This document shows positions 34,785 to 47,479 of a stretch of 64,000 nt of DNA, one piece after another. Position 1 is the stretch's first letter. The number at the start of each line of letters is the position of its first letter. The notes below the pieces were generated by a model. It saw only the letters and a program-made list of their open reading frames with translations. It was not told the DNA's origin and ran no database searches. Source of the stretch: Delphinapterus leucas (lineage: Eukaryota > Chordata > Mammalia > Artiodactyla > Monodontidae); assembly GCF_002288925.2 (NCBI RefSeq), contig NW_022098021.1:33347013-33411012 (forward strand). Reading direction: 5' to 3'. The position numbers and the translations under genes were made by a program.

Positions 34785-34797
34785 ATGTCATCCAAAG

Positions 34798-35110
34798 GAT
34801 TTCCCTGGTGGTGCAGTGGTTAAGAATCCACCTGCCAATGCAGGGGACACGGGTTTGACCCCTGGTCCGGGAAGATCCCACATGCCACAGAGCAACCAAG
34901 CCCGTGTGCCACAACTACTAAGCCTGCGTGCCACAACTACTGAAGCCCGTGCACCTAGAGCCTGTGCTCCGCAGCAAGAGAAGCCACTGCAGTGAGAAGC
35001 CCGTGCACTGCAACGAAGAGTAGCCCCCACTCACCACAACTAGAGAAAGCCCGTGTGCAGCAATGAAGAGCAAACCCAGCCACCCCCCCACCAAAGAAAA
35101 AAAAATATAC
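34798..35110 (+). mobile_element. Long CHR-type SINE
   Basis: Head ATTTCCCTGGTGGTGCAGTG, B-box-like GGGTTTGACCCC, and long body with one module fewer than the copy at 9145. It ends in a C-run and A-rich tail. Imperfect duplication ATGTCATCCAAAG (34785-34797) and ATATCATTCAAG (35111-35122). Confidence 0.92.
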
Positions 35111-35122
35111 ATATCATTCAAG

Positions 35123-36695
35123 ATGTGGAGAAAGTACATTTTTGGTAGATGTGGGTTTGTGATGTAGTTGAGTTGGGGATGATTTTCCAGAACCTTTGGA
35201 ATTTACCAGGTAGGTGAATAACTCTTCTGGGAAGTCATAAGATCTGTTCTGAAGTCAAGGGCGTGATTCCCCATCCTCATCCGGAAATTGAACTTGAGAT
35301 GAACTGACATCTCCAGTTTTTACGCTGGTTTTTGTTAGACAAAGTACTCGAATTATTAATACTAACATTTTCTTTTTTTAAAGTTTCATTTTTCAATAGA
35401 AAACATGAATGTATGTGCTGAGCTGTGGTACATCTCTAATGGCTTTTTTGAGACAACAGTCCTTAATGATGTTTAACTAGCTCTTACTTTTCTTTCTTGG
35501 CTCAAGATTTGAGAACGCTTTCTAATAGACCTCACAGGTCTCTAGGTGGTGGTAACTCATCAAAGTTACAGCATTAGTAAGATAATCAGCAGGAAGATGG
35601 GCATGTGAATCTGACACAAAACAAACCAGAACCAAAACTAGAGTACAGTCTTGAGCATAGACACTTAAGGCACCGCACTCATTGTGGAGGGGAGACAAAG
35701 GAGGGGAGTACACACAGGCTGAGGGGTTCTAACATGCCTCAGGCTTCCCATGGAATAAAATACACTCCTCAGAAACCTCCGGGAGAGGAGATAGTATGAC
35801 ATTTTCCACATGTGTAAAGTGTGGCAATTACCTTCATTCCCATGGGCTTTCTTTCTGGCCTTAGAAATGTAATCACATATAATAGAATTTTGTGTTGAGC
35901 CCATCGACTTTGAATGTGTTCTCTGTAGCCCCTGGATTTTATTGTGTATAACCTAATTAACAAAATATTGGATAGATGTAATAGTACATTAAGGGCAATT
36001 ACTAGTTGAATGCTCAAAAGTTTTAGGAAGAAATAGAAAAGATGATTTTATTGCTAAGTAAATATGTAATATAATATAAAATATCTTGCACTTTCTTGTT
36101 TTGTTTTGTTTTTGATTTGCCATGAGTATTTTAGCTCTGACATCTTGCTGTAGGTTTTGTTTGTGGGGACTGTTAGTCAGTTGGACAATTTATGTATGAC
36201 TTTAATTTTAATAAAAATTTCTCTCTGAGAATGATATCTTGTTTGCCTATCTTAAATATATAGGCTAAATTTTGCTCAATTAACAATCATTGTTTCCTTT
36301 TCCTTACTTTTCCCTTAGGTAAGGTTCTTTTTCAGATTTTCTTTTATAGTTATTTTAATGTCACTGCTTTACTAGAGTGCCTATTATCTGGTGCTATGAT
36401 TTGATCTTTTCCTATGAACTTTTTTGCAGTGATGGGACTTTTTCTAACATCAGTTTGTTTTCATCATTCCCTCTTTCCCTGCCCCTGGGTGCAATTTGAT
36501 TGTACATGGACAACTATATTTTTTAGAACTTGACATCTCTTTTCATATGATTTTGGAAGGCTACAAGAGCTAAGATTGCTTAACATATAAAATCTTTGCC
36601 ATGGTCAGAGCTTTCTTTAAGTTCAACAAACATGTTGACTAAGTATTTGCTACCCTTCTTCCCCATACCCCTGGGATGAAAACAGTTACCAACAT
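35123..36695. other. No feature recognised
   Basis: AT-rich, no recognised repeat, frames under 85 codons. Confidence 0.4.
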
Positions 36696-36699
36696 AAGC

Positions 36700-36850
36700 T
36701 GGAACTGAACATTTACTGAGTATCTACTTAGTGGTAACTACTAAGAAACACATCTGCCATTTCCTTTACTCTTTATGACAAACCCATATTTGAAGTAGTA
36801 ATATCCTCAGTTCACCCATGAGACAACTTTAGTATGTATCAAGTGAATCA
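36700..36850 (-). repeat. MIR SINE, antisense
   Basis: AACATTTACTGAGTATCTAC, then GTAGTAATATCCTCAGTTCA and CCATGAGACAAC, in reverse MIR order. Confidence 0.65.
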
Positions 36851-37384
36851 TACAAATTGCACGGGGCTGGGCATTTCCTACATGTTTCTCTATATAGTTT
36901 AAGACTATCATAGGAAGATGTGTGCTTTAAGAGTATCAAACACCATTTCTGACATCCTGATGTCCTTGCCCTTGCACTCTTTCTGAAATTCCCTCTAAAT
37001 ATTGGTGGTGCCTTTGATTTATTCTTTTCTCTTTGTGAAAAGAGGCTGAAATGAATCCAATTAAGAGGGATTTTTATAGATACCTGTTACTTCTTCGTAT
37101 TTTCACAACTAATTTTTTTTAATAGTAGAGACTTCTAGAACTCAATATTGAGGATCCATTGGGGTTGACTTGTTTACAGGAGGGCAAAACCATTTATTAA
37201 TTTAGTAAGTGTTTACAGAGAACTGAGTGTTTGTGCATGTAAAGTTATTTGTTATTTCTAATTCTTTGCTGTCTCTAAGGAGACTGGAAAAGCCAGAGAC
37301 AGGCAAATTTTTCTGAAAAGAAAAGGGACATAGAAAGATGGGGGCATACGGATGAAGCTGGTAAGATGGAGGTTGGAGGGGTGC

Positions 37385-37455
37385 ATGAGACTCTGCATTT
37401 TAACAAGGTCCATAGGTGATTCATAAGGCCATAATAGTTTGAGAAGCATTGCCTA
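37385..37455. repeat. MER5-like fragment
   Basis: CTCTGCATTTTAACAAGGTC and ATAGTTTGAGAAGCATTGCC resemble the end of MER5A. Confidence 0.55.
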
Positions 37456-37740
37456 AGGCAATTTTAGGCTCTCAGGTGGATTAAAAATACCAAAGACCGC
37501 CTTTACTGGTTTGAGCTTGCTTGTAATCGCGATGAGCTGAAAGCACATGAACTGGCAACTAACCAAAGGCGGTAAGAGTTCAGCTGTAAGCCAGTGGTAC
37601 CAACAGAAAGGCTGTTAAGTGTTGGGAGGAAAGAGCAATCACAGCCAATTAGGTCCACCGGGAAGACTTCAAGCTGGCCGCCTTCAGGCATTTTAAGTTC
37701 TTTGAACTTGCACTTGCACTGACCCCTGCTGCCATAGGGG

Positions 37741-37950
37741 GCAGTGTGGGATAGTAAAATCCAGATTGGGTCTCCTCCCATTGTTCCTTTCAGTAGCCCC
37801 GTGACCTTGAGAAATCAGTGACTCATCTCCCTGAGCCTCAGTTTCCTCCTGGGAGACTAAAATAAAACAACTCCTTCCTCACAGATTTGTGGTAAGGATT
37901 GAAAGCAAAGTAAGTAAAACGTCTAACACATATTAGGTACTCAGTTTCTT
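37741..37950 (+). repeat. MIR SINE
   Basis: GTGACCTTGAGAAATCAGTG, a CCTGAGCCTCAGTTTCCTCC core, and TAACACATATTAGGTACTCA at the end. Confidence 0.78.
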
Positions 37951-38304
37951 CACTCAGCGCTCTCTCTAATTCACAGTTACCTAATTCATACTAGCAATGA
38001 AGAAAACTATACTTTTATTGGCTCTCAAAGATTGTTAACATGTTATGTTGAAGCAGGTAAGTTTTGGAAGAAGTTGTGAGCAGCGGCTAGCTTTACTGAC
38101 AGCGAAGTTTTCCAGAGGGTGGTGCTCTTAGTGGTTTCTCCCGCTGGGAGTTCAGCAGCGAGAGAGAGGGTCAGCCCCGTGCTTATAGCGACTGCAGGAA
38201 CTCAGAAGCTGGCTTCAGCGTCCTGTGATTTTCTTGCCTTTCCAGGCAGGGATAAGCCCAAAAGCATGTTGCAGCATGGCAACCCCTGAGGCTCAGCTTT
38301 CCAG

Positions 38305-38475
38305 AGGTGGTTCTCCAGCTTTGTCGGCAGAGTAGAATCACCCAGGGGTTTGTAAGAAGCACCGGTTCCCAGTGCCCACCTGAGGGCAGCTGAAAAGAAT
38401 GTCTGGGGTGGTATTTTAAGAAAGCACTCCAGGTGATTTTAAGGTGTTGCCAAGGTTGAGAACCACGATGAACTG
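38305..38475. repeat. MER5A-like relic
   Basis: GTTCTCCAGCTTTGTC at the start, AGAATCACCCAGGGGTTTGT, then CCAGGTGATTTTAAGGTG and GGTTGAGAACCAC at the inverted end. Confidence 0.65.
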
Positions 38476-39635
38476 TGCTTTACAGACTTAGCACCACTGT
38501 GAACCATTCATTACAGGCTTAGTACTTAAGTGCTGGTAAGTGAGGACTTCGTGCCAAGGCTATGGCTCCTCTGGCTGTCAACACGCTCCCGTGGGTCTCC
38601 CGGCTCCTAAGAGAGATTTCAGTTTAATCTGTTTTGGAGTGTGACAGCTGAAAAACAAAACAAAACTGAAATAAAAGCTGAGTTTTACATATTCAGATGT
38701 TATACTCTTTTTTTCTCCCAGTTTTAAGTGGGATGTTTGGATCCTGGCTGGTTTCATTCTGTATACTCTGCAACATTTGAAATACTTGGTAATAAAGAGT
38801 TTATTTGCTTAGAAATTTGCTTGCATTTCTATTTCCTATTTATCTCCTTGTAATAGAGAAATCGCGCATTCTCAGCCTGCTGGGGGAGATGTTAATTCTT
38901 TTACCCAATGCGTTTTCTAAATTTTTGTTGATCTTGATCGGCTATTTTTACCAAAATTAATCAGCAAAGACACTTAAGATCAAAGCACGTTTAACTAAGG
39001 CAGGTTACACGCACTGTTTGATGTCAGTGTGGCTTCAAGCTCCTTCTAAAACCTAAAGCTGGGGCAACAAAAAACATGTTTGAATTCATGTATAGTGAAT
39101 GGGGATAATTAAGAGTAACTTCCTCTCAGGGTTAAACCAGTTAATATTTACAAGTGTTACGAGCAGTGTTGGTGCCTAGTAAGCATTGGCTTATTTTATT
39201 ATTGTAGGAAGCGGGGTCAGAGAGAAACAAATGTGTTGGGAAATAGGGGCACAGGTTAGTTGGCTGTGGTAGTGAAAGTCTTTGCTTTTTAATCTATGAA
39301 AATTTGAAACTTAGGGAACAAGTAAAATAATAGCACATTTTACAGTTTATACAGATGATCGAAAGTGTTTGTGATATTCTGACATGTTTCTGATAGTTGT
39401 ATGTTTTTTCCCCCAGGAAGAAGTTGTGTGACTTAGAGTGGCCTGGGCAGTACTGTCAGTGCTATGAATAATAAGGAGGTTTTTATTTTTTAATGTCTGT
39501 AGAACTTTATGAAGACAGAGAAATCAGTTGAAATAACTGAAGCATCCTTAGAGAATGAGAATTGTATACATTTTTGATCTGTTACTGTTTTATGTAATTT
39601 TCTCTGACATAATTTTATCTTCAGAACAGACCTTC
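38476..39635. other. No feature recognised
   Basis: Unique-looking, no repeat, no exon-like frame. Confidence 0.4.
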
Positions 39636-39639
39636 AATC

Positions 39640-40187
39640 TCCTCACTTTGTTTCTGACACTGCTACAATCCTAGTTCTACCCTCTACTTCTCTTCAACTC
39701 TACTATTATCACAGTAATTTCTTGTTTCTACTATTCACCAAATAACAAAGTAATCTTTTACAGCACAGATTGAATCATGTGGCTTCTACACTTAAACTCA
39801 TTCCATTTCTTCCTATTGATCTTTGAGAAAAAGAATCAGACCTCCTTAGCATGGCCTTCAAGGCCCTGCATGATCTGGTTTCAGCCTCCTTTTTTTCAGT
39901 CCTACTTTTGACATTCTCAGCATTCCACCATTCTGTTCCTCAGTTCTTAGATGCCAAACCTCTTCTCCAGGCCTTGGTAGGTGCACTTCTCTTGGCCTGG
40001 AATCTTCCTTCCTCTTGCCTCCAACTCCTTGCCTGTCCCACTCTTCAAATGGGGCCCTTTCTCCTCTTTCAGATCTGACTTTGCATGCCTTCTCTTCAGA
40101 GAGGCTCTTCCTGGTCAACCTGTGGAAGGATCCAACCTATTCTAAACACCTGTTCACTGTTATTTTCCACTCCTGCATCATGTTTCT
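39640..40187 (+). repeat. L2 LINE, 3' part
   Basis: CTCCTTAGCATGGCCTTCAA, CCCTGCATGATCTGGTTTCA, TTGGCCTGGAATCTTCCTTC and GGCTCTTCCTGGTCAACC are L2 phrases in sense order. The L1 at 40188 cuts it before its 3' end. Confidence 0.85.
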
Positions 40188-40535
40188 TTTCTTTTTAAAA
40201 AAATTAATTTATTTTTGTTAAAGTATAGTTGATTTACAATGTTGTGTTAGTTTCAGGTGTACAGCAAAGTGATTCAGTTGTACATACATATATATCTATT
40301 TTTTTTCAGATTCTTTTCCCTTATAGGTTATTACAAAATATTAAGTATAGTTCCCTGTGCTATTCAGTAGGTCCTTGTTGGTTATCTATTTTATATATGG
40401 TAGTTTGTATATGTAAATCCCAAACTCCTAATTTATCCCTCCCCCAACTTTCCACTTTGGTAACCATAAATATATTTTCTATGTCTGTGGGTCTGTTTCT
40501 GTTTTGTAAATAATTTCATTTGTATCATTTTTTTT

Positions 40536-43500
40536 TTAGATTCTGCATGTAAGCGATATCAGATGATATTTGGCTTTCTCTGTCTGGCTTACTTCACTTG
40601 GTATGATAATCTCTAGGTCCATCCATCTTGCTGCAAATGGCATTATTTCATTCTTTTTTATGGCTGAGTAATATTCCGTTGTATAAATATGCCATATCTT
40701 CTTTATACATTCATCTGTCAATGGACATTTAGGTTGCTTCCATGTCTTGGCTATTGTAAATAGTGCTGCAATGAACATTGGGGTGCACATATCTTTTTGA
40801 ATTATGGTTTTCTCTGGATATATGCCCAGGAGTGGGATTGCTGTGTCATATGGTAATTCTATTTTTAGTTTTTCAAGGAACCTCCATCCCATTCTCCCTA
40901 GTGGCTGCATCAATTTACATTCCCACCAACAGTGTAGGAGGGTTCCCTTTCCTCCACACCCTCTCCAACATTTATTATTTGTAAACTTTATGATGGTGGT
41001 CATTCTGACCGGTGCGAGGTGATATACCTTATTGTAGTTTTGATTTGCATTTCTCTGATAATTAACAATGTGGAACATCTTTTCATGTGATTTTTGTCCA
41101 TCTGTATGTCTTCTTTGGATAAATGTCTATTTAAATCTTCTGCACATTGATTAGGTTATTTGCTTTTTTGATATTGAGCTGTATCAGCTGTTTGTATATT
41201 TTGGCGATTAATCCCTTGTTGGTTACATTGTTTGCAAATATTTTCTCCCATTCTGTGGGTTGTCTTTTTGTTTCATTTATGGTTTCCTTTGCTGTGCAAA
41301 AGCTTTCAAGTTTAATTAGGTCCCATTTCTTTATTTTTGTTTTTTTCTATTACTCTAGGAGAGGAATCCAAAAAGATATTGCTGCAATTTATGTCACAGA
41401 GTGTTCTGGGTATGTTTTCCTCTAGGAGTTTTCTAGTACCTGGTCATACATTTAGGTCTTTAATCCATTTTGAGTTTATTTTTGTGTGTGGTGTTAGAGA
41501 ATGTTCTAATTTCATTCTTTTACATGTAGCTCTCCAGTTTTCTCAGGACCACTTATTGAAGAGACTGTCTTTTCTCCATTGTATATTCTTGCCTCCTTTA
41601 TAAAAAATAAGGTGACCATATGTGCGTGGGTTTATCTCTGGGCTTTCTATCCTGTTCCATGGATCTATATTTCAGTTTTTGTGCCAGTACCATACTGTCT
41701 TGATTACTGTCCCAGCTTTGTAGTATAGTCTGAAGTCTGGGAACCTGATTCCTCCAGCTCTGTTTTTCTTTCTCAAGATTGCTTTGGCTATTCAGGGTCT
41801 TTGTGTTTCCATACAAATTGTGAAATTTTTTGTTCTAGTTCTGGGAAAATGCCAGGGGTAGTTTGATAGGGATTGCATTGAATCTGTAGATTGCTTTGGG
41901 TAGTAGAGTCATTTTCACAATGTTGATTCTTCCAATCCAAGAACATGGTATATCTCTCCATCTATTTGTATCATCTTTAATTTCTTTCATCAGTGTCCTG
42001 TAATTTTCTGCGTACAGCTCTTTTGTCTCCCTAGGTAAGTTTATTCCTAGGTATTTTATTCTTTTTGTTGCAATGGTAAATGGGAGTGTTTCCATAATTT
42101 CTCTTTCACATTTTTCATCATTAGTGTATAGGAATGCCAGCGATTTCTGTGCATTAATTTTGTATCCTGCTACTTTACCAAATTCATTGATTAGCTCTAG
42201 TAGTTTTCTGGTGGCATCTTTAGGATTCTCTATGTATAGTATCATGTCATCTGCAAACAGTGACAGTTTTACTTCTTCTTTTCCAATTTGTATTCCTTTT
42301 ATTTCTTTTTCTTCTCTGATTGCTGTGGCGAGGACTTCCAAAACTATGTTGAATAATAGTGGTGAGAGTGGACATCCTTGTCTCATTCCTGATCTTAGAG
42401 GAAATCCTTTCAGTTTTTCACCACTGAGAATGATGTTTGCTGTAGGTTTGTGGTATGTGGCCTTTATTATGTTGAGGTAGGTTCCCTCTATGACCACTTT
42501 CTGGAGAGTTTTTATCATAAATGGGTGTTGAATACTGTTAAAAGCTTTTCCTGCATCTATTGAGATGATCATATGGTTTTTATTCTTCAGTTTTTTCATA
42601 TGGTGTATCACATTGATTGATGTGCATATATTGAAGAATCCTTGCATCCCTGGGATAAATCCCACTTGATCATGGTGTATGATCCTTTTAATGTGTTGTT
42701 GGATTCTGTTTGCTAGTATTTTGTTGAGGATTTTTTTTTTTTTTTTGCGGTATGCAGGCCTCTCACTTTTGTGGCCTCTCCCATTGCAGAGCACAGGCTC
42801 CAGAAGCACAGGCTCAGTGACCATGGCTCACGGGCCTAGTGCTCTGTGGCATGTGGGATCTTCTCGGACCGGGGCACGAACCCGTGTCCCCTACATCAGC
42901 AGGCAGACTCTCAACCACTGCGCCACCAGGGAAGCCCTTGTTGAGGATTTTTGCATCTATATTCATCAGTGATATTGGTCTGTAATTTTATTTTTTTGTA
43001 GTATCTTTTTCTGGTTTTGGTATCAGGGTTATGGTGCCCTCATAGAATGAGTTTGGGAGTGTTCCTTCCTCTGCTATATTTTGGAAGAGTTTGAGAAGGA
43101 TAGGTGTTAGCTCTTGTCTAAATGTTTGATAGAATTCACCTGTGAAGCCATCTGGTCCTGGACTTTTATTTGTTGGAAGATTTTTAATCACAGTCTAAAT
43201 TTCAGTGCTTGTGATTGGTCTCTTTATATTTTCTATTTCTTCCTGGTTCAGTCTCAGAAGGTTGTGCTTTTCTAAGAATTTGTCCATTTCTTCCAGGTTG
43301 TCCATTTTATTGGCATATAGTTGCTTGTAGAAATCTCTCATGATCCTTTGTGTTTTTGCAGTGTCAGTTTTTACTTCTCCTTTTTCATTTCTAATTCTAA
43401 TGATTTGAGTCTTTTCCCTTTTATTCCTGATGAGTCTGGCTAATGGCTTATAAATTTTGTTTATCTTCTCAAAGAACCAGCTTTTAGTTTTATTGATCTT

Positions 43501-44567
43501 TGCTATCATTTCCTTCATTTCTTTTTCATTTATTTCTGATCTGATCTTTATGATTTCTTTCCTTGTGCTAACTTTGGGGGTTTTTGATTCTTCTTTTTCT
43601 ATTTGCTTTAGGTGTAAGGTTAGGTTGTTTATTTGAGATGTTTCTTGTTTCTTAAGGTAGGATTGTATTGCAATAAACTTCCCTGTTAGAACTGGTTTTG
43701 CTGCATCCCATAGGTTTTGGGTCATTCTGTTTTCATTGTCATTTGTTTCTAGGTAGTTTTTGATTTCCTCTTTGATTTCTTCAGTGATCCCTTGGTTATT
43801 AAATAGAGTATTGTTTAGCCTCCATGTGTTTGTATTTTTTATAGATTTTTTCCTGTAATTGATATCTAGTCTAATAGCATTGTGGTTGGAAAAGATACTT
43901 GATACAATTTCACTTTTCTTAAATTTACCAAGGCTTGATTTGTGAACCAAGATATGGTCTATCCTGGAGAATGTTCCATGAGCCCTTGAGAAGAAATTGT
44001 GTTCTGTTGTTTTTGGATGGAATGTCCTATAAATATCAATTAAGTCCATCTTGTTTAGTGTATCATTTAAAGCTTGTGTTTCTGTAGTTATTTTCATTTT
44101 GGATGATCTGTCCATTGGTGAAAGTGGGGTGTTAAAGTCCCCTACTATGATTGTGTTACTGTCGATTTCCCCTTTTATGGCTGTTAGTACTTCCCTTATG
44201 TATTGAGGTGCTCCTATGTTGGGCGCATAAATATTTAAATTGTTATATCTTCTTCTTGGATTGATCCCTTGATCATTATGTAGTGTCCTTCTTTGTCTCT
44301 TCTAATAGTCACTGTTTTAAAGTCTATTTTGTCTGATATGAGAATTGCTACTACAGATTTCTTTTGCTTTTCATTTGCATTGAATATTTTTTTCCATCCC
44401 CTCACTTTCAGTCTGTATGTGTCCCTAGGTCTGAAGTGGGTCTCTTGTAGACAGCATATATACAGGTCTTGTTTTTGTATTCATTCAGCCAGTCTATGTC
44501 CTTTGGTTGCAGCATTTAATCCATTTACATTTAAGGTAATTATCGATATGTATGATCCTATTACCAT
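40536..44567 (-). pseudogene. L1 ORF2 (endonuclease-reverse transcriptase), broken
   Basis: Endonuclease signatures are present: ITLNVNGLN near the start, QETHF near 44440, and FSRIDHILVH near 44000. The reverse transcriptase keeps [42 protein letters not shown] and an intact [10 protein letters not shown] catalytic motif (about 42268-42241). The C-terminal cysteine region [20 protein letters not shown] is also present. Breaks include a TGA near 44485 in place of tryptophan, a TAG at about 43192, a frameshift near 42985, the SINE at 42736-42937, and frame changes near 41830 and 41600-41080. Confidence 0.93.
42736..42937 (-). mobile_element. Short CHR-type SINE inserted in L1 ORF2
   Basis: Minus-strand head GGGCTTCCCTGGTGGCGCAG, short-form body, A tail. 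A perfect 15-bp duplication TTGTTGAGGATTTTT flanks it at 42721-42735 and 42938-42952. It splits the reverse transcriptase coding region between the MNIDAKILN and KILANRIQ parts. Confidence 0.97.
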
Positions 44568-44625
44568 TTTCTTAATTGTTTTGGGTTTGTTATTGTAGAT
44601 CTTTTCCTTGTCTTGTGTTTCCTGC

Positions 44626-45518
44626 CTAGAGAAGTTCCTTTAGCATTTGTTGTAAAGATGGTTTGGTTGTGCTGGATTCTCTTAGGTTTTGCTTGTCTGT
44701 AAAGGTTTTAATTTCTCCATCAAATCTGAATGAGATCCTTGCTGGGTAGAGTAATCTTCATTGTAGGTTTTTCTCTTTCATTACTTTAAATATGTCCTGC
44801 CACTCCCTTCTGGCTTGCAGAGTTTCTGCTGAAAGATCATCTGTTAACCTTATTGAGTTTCCCTTGTATGCTTTTTCTTGTTTTTCCTTTGCTGCTTTTA
44901 ATATTTTTTCTTTGTATTTAATTTTTGATAGTTTGATTAATATGTGTCTTGGTCTGTTTCTCCTTGGATTTATCCTGTATGGGACTCTCTGCACTTCCTG
45001 CACTTGATTACCTATTTCCTTTCCCATATTAGCGAAGTTTTCAACTATAATCTCTTCAAATATATTCTCAGTCCCTTTACTTTTCTCTTCTTCTTCTGGG
45101 ACCCCTATAATTCGAATGTTGGTGTGTTTAATGTTGTCCCAGATGTCTCTGAGACTGTCCTCAATTCTTTTCATTCTTTTTTCTTTATTCTGGTCTGCAG
45201 TAGTTATTTCCACTATTTTATCTTCCAGGTCACTTATCCGTTCTTCTGCTTCAGTTATTCTGCTATTGTTCCCTTCTAGAGAAGTTTTAATTTCATTTAT
45301 TGTGTTGTTCATCATTGTTTGTTTGCTCTTTAGTTCTTCTAGGTCCTTGTTAAATGTTTCTTTGTTTTCTCCATTCTATTTCCAAGATTTTGGATCATCT
45401 TTACTATCATTATTCTGAATTCTTTTTCAGGGAGACTGCCTATTTCCTTTTCATTTTTTAGGTCTGGTGGGTTTTTACCTTGCTCCTTCATCTGCTGTGT
45501 GTTTCTTTGTCTTCTCAT
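44626..45518 (-). pseudogene. L1 ORF1, broken
   Basis: N-terminal piece from ATG at 45518 (MRRQRNTQQMKEQ), a frameshift near 45330-45370, then a 185-codon open stretch at 45315-44758. That stretch has the coiled coil (ITEAEERISDLEDK), IIGVPEEEE and the RINPRRNRPRHI and RREWQDIFKVM segments of the RNA-binding and C-terminal domains. A TGA after KNLQ (44758) cuts off the conserved RLLYP tail. The expected stop of the intact frame is at 44626. Confidence 0.9.
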
Positions 45519-47166
45519 TTTTCTTATGTTACTGTGTTTGGGGTCTTCTTTTCTCAGGCTGCAGGTTTGTAGTTCCCGTTGTTTTTGGTGTTTGCTGCCA
45601 GTGGCTAAGGTTGGTTCAGTGGGTTGTGTAGGCTTCCTGCTGGAGGAGACTAGTGCCTGTGTTCTCTTGGATGAGGCTGGATCTTGTCTTTATGCTGGGC
45701 AAGTCCACATCTGGTGGTGTGTTTTGGGGTGTCTGTGACCTTATTATGATTTTAGGCAGCCTCTCTGGTAATGGGTGGGGTTGTTTTCCTGTCTTGCTAG
45801 TTGTTTAGCATAAGGTGTCCAGAACTGTAGCTTGCTGGTTGTTGAGTGGAGCTGGGTCTTGGTGTTGAGATGGAGATCTCTGGGAGATTTTCACTGTTTG
45901 ATATTACACACTCACAAAAAGTGAAATAGAGAAAAAAAATATATATATCATTGCTCCCAAAGTCCACCTCCTTAATTTGGGATGATTCGTGGTCTATTCA
46001 GGTATTTCAGAGATGCAGTGTACATCAAGGTGACTGTGGAGATTTAATCCAGTGCTCCTGAGGAGGCTGGGGGAGATTTCCCTTTATCTTCTTTATGTTC
46101 ACAACTCCTGGGATTCAGGTTTTGATTTGGACCCGCCTCTGTGTGTAGGTCGCCTGAGGGCGTCTTTTCTTTGCTTAGACAGGAGGGGGTTAAAGGAACA
46201 GCTTATTCGGGGCCTCTGGCTCACTCAGGCTGGGGGCATGTAGGGGTACGGAGTGAGGGGCGAGCCTGCAGTGGCAGAGGCCGACGTGACGTTGCACCAG
46301 CCTGAGGCATGCCGTGTGTTCTCCTGGGGAAGTTGTCTCTGGATCACGGGACCCTGGCAGTGGTGGGCTGCACAGGCTCCCTGGGGAGAGGTGTGGATAG
46401 TGACCTTACTTGCACACAGGCTTCTTGGTGGCTGCAGCAGCAGCCTTAGCGTCTCATGCCCATCTCTGGGGCCTGTGCTGATAGCCATGACTTGCGCCTG
46501 TTTCTGGAGCTCGTTTAAGTGATGCTCTTAATCCCCTCTCCTCGCGCACTGCAAAACAAAGAGGCAAGAAAAAGTCTCTTGCCTCTTCGGCAGTTCCAGA
46601 CTTTTTCCCAGACTCTCTCCTGGCTAACTCTGGTGCACCAGCCTCCTTCAGGCTGTGTTCATGCAGCCAACCCCATTCCCCTCCCTGGGATCTCACCAAA
46701 GCCGGAGCCTCAGCTCCCAGCACCCACCTGTCCCAGCGGGTGGGGAGACAAGCCTCTCGGGCTGGTGAGTGCTGGTCGGCACCGATCCTCTGTGCGGGAA
46801 TCTCTCTGCTTTGCCCTCCTCACCCCTGTTGCTGCGCTCTCCTCTGTGGCTCCGAATCTTGCCCCCCTCTGCCACCTGCAGTCACTGCCCACGAAGGGAC
46901 TTCCTTTTGTGTGGAAACCTTTCCTCCTTCACAGCTCCCTTCCACTGGTGCAAGTCCCATCCCTATTCTTTTGTCACTGTTTTTTCTTTTTTCTTTTGCC
47001 CTACCGAGGTACATGGGGAGTTTCTTGCCTTTTGGGAGGTCTGAGGTCTTCTGCCAGTGTTCAGCAGGTGTTCTGTAGGAGTTGTTCCACATGTAGTTGT
47101 ATTTCTTACTTATTTGTGGGAAGGAAGGTGATCTCTACGTCTTACTCTTCCACCATCTTGAAGCTA
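45519..47166 (-). promoter_or_regulatory. L1 5' UTR with internal promoter region
   Basis: GC-rich leader of the full-length L1. Its first bases contain CAAGATGG, matching the YY1-binding core known near the start of L1 5' UTRs. The opposite strand carries a 237-codon open frame from ATG 46522 to 47235 that crosses out of the element. Promoter activity is inferred from family knowledge only. Confidence 0.7.
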
Positions 47167-47184
47167 TTCTGTTTAATGAAGTCA

Positions 47185-47345
47185 AATCTCTCATGGCACT
47201 CCATCATCACCAATACAACCAGAAAGTTCAAATGAAAATGACTGGTATTATCAAGTTTGGCAAGAATGTGTATAATCCTTGAATCTCATTCACTGCTGCT
47301 GAGGATGAAAATTCATACAAATGTTTTGAAAATATTTAGAAGTAT
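47185..47345 (+). repeat. Old L1 ORF2 3' fragment
   Basis: TTTGGCAAGAATGTGTATAA, a CTCATTCACTGCTGCTGAGGATG-type segment and CAAATGTTTTGAAAATATTT weakly follow the L1 segment coding for the C-terminal cysteine region. Confidence 0.4.
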
Positions 47346-47349
47346 GTGG

Positions 47350-47460
47350 CTGTAGGTAGGAGGCCTCAGTTCCTTGACACATGGATCTCTCCTTAGGGCT
47401 GCTTGAGTGTTCTCATGACATGGCAGCTGGCTTACCCCAGGATGAGAGATCCGGCCCACG
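47350..47460 (-). repeat. MLT1-type LTR fragment, antisense
   Basis: GGCCTCAGTTCCTTGACACA, GGGCTGCTTGAGTGTTCTCA and TGACATGGCAGCTGGC match the corresponding part of the LTR at 30566-31075. Confidence 0.7.
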
Positions 47461-47479
47461 GTCCCCAGGACTGTCACGG

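Larger units (their letters stand above)
40188..47166 (-). mobile_element. Full-length L1 retrotransposon, antisense, inactivated
   Basis: On the minus strand the 5' end lies near 47166 (AGCTTCAAGATGGTGGAAGA, the cetartiodactyl L1 5' terminus). Next come about 1.6 kb of GC-rich 5' UTR, ORF1 (45518-44626), ORF2 (44567-40536) and a 3' UTR ending near 40188 in A/T-rich sequence. After subtracting the nested SINE the element is about 6.76 kb, a normal full length. Stops and frameshifts in both ORFs plus the SINE make it non-autonomous. Flanking duplications were not convincing. Confidence 0.95.

Noticed and set aside
37781..37793. Splice-acceptor-like TTCCTTTCAG
   Set aside because: It lies within a MIR copy and no open exon follows.
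39851..40221. Leucine/serine-rich plus-strand frames resembling membrane peptides
   Set aside because: Entirely within a sense L2 LINE relic.
42073..42480. 135-codon plus-strand frame
   Set aside because: It is the antisense shadow of the L1 reverse transcriptase.
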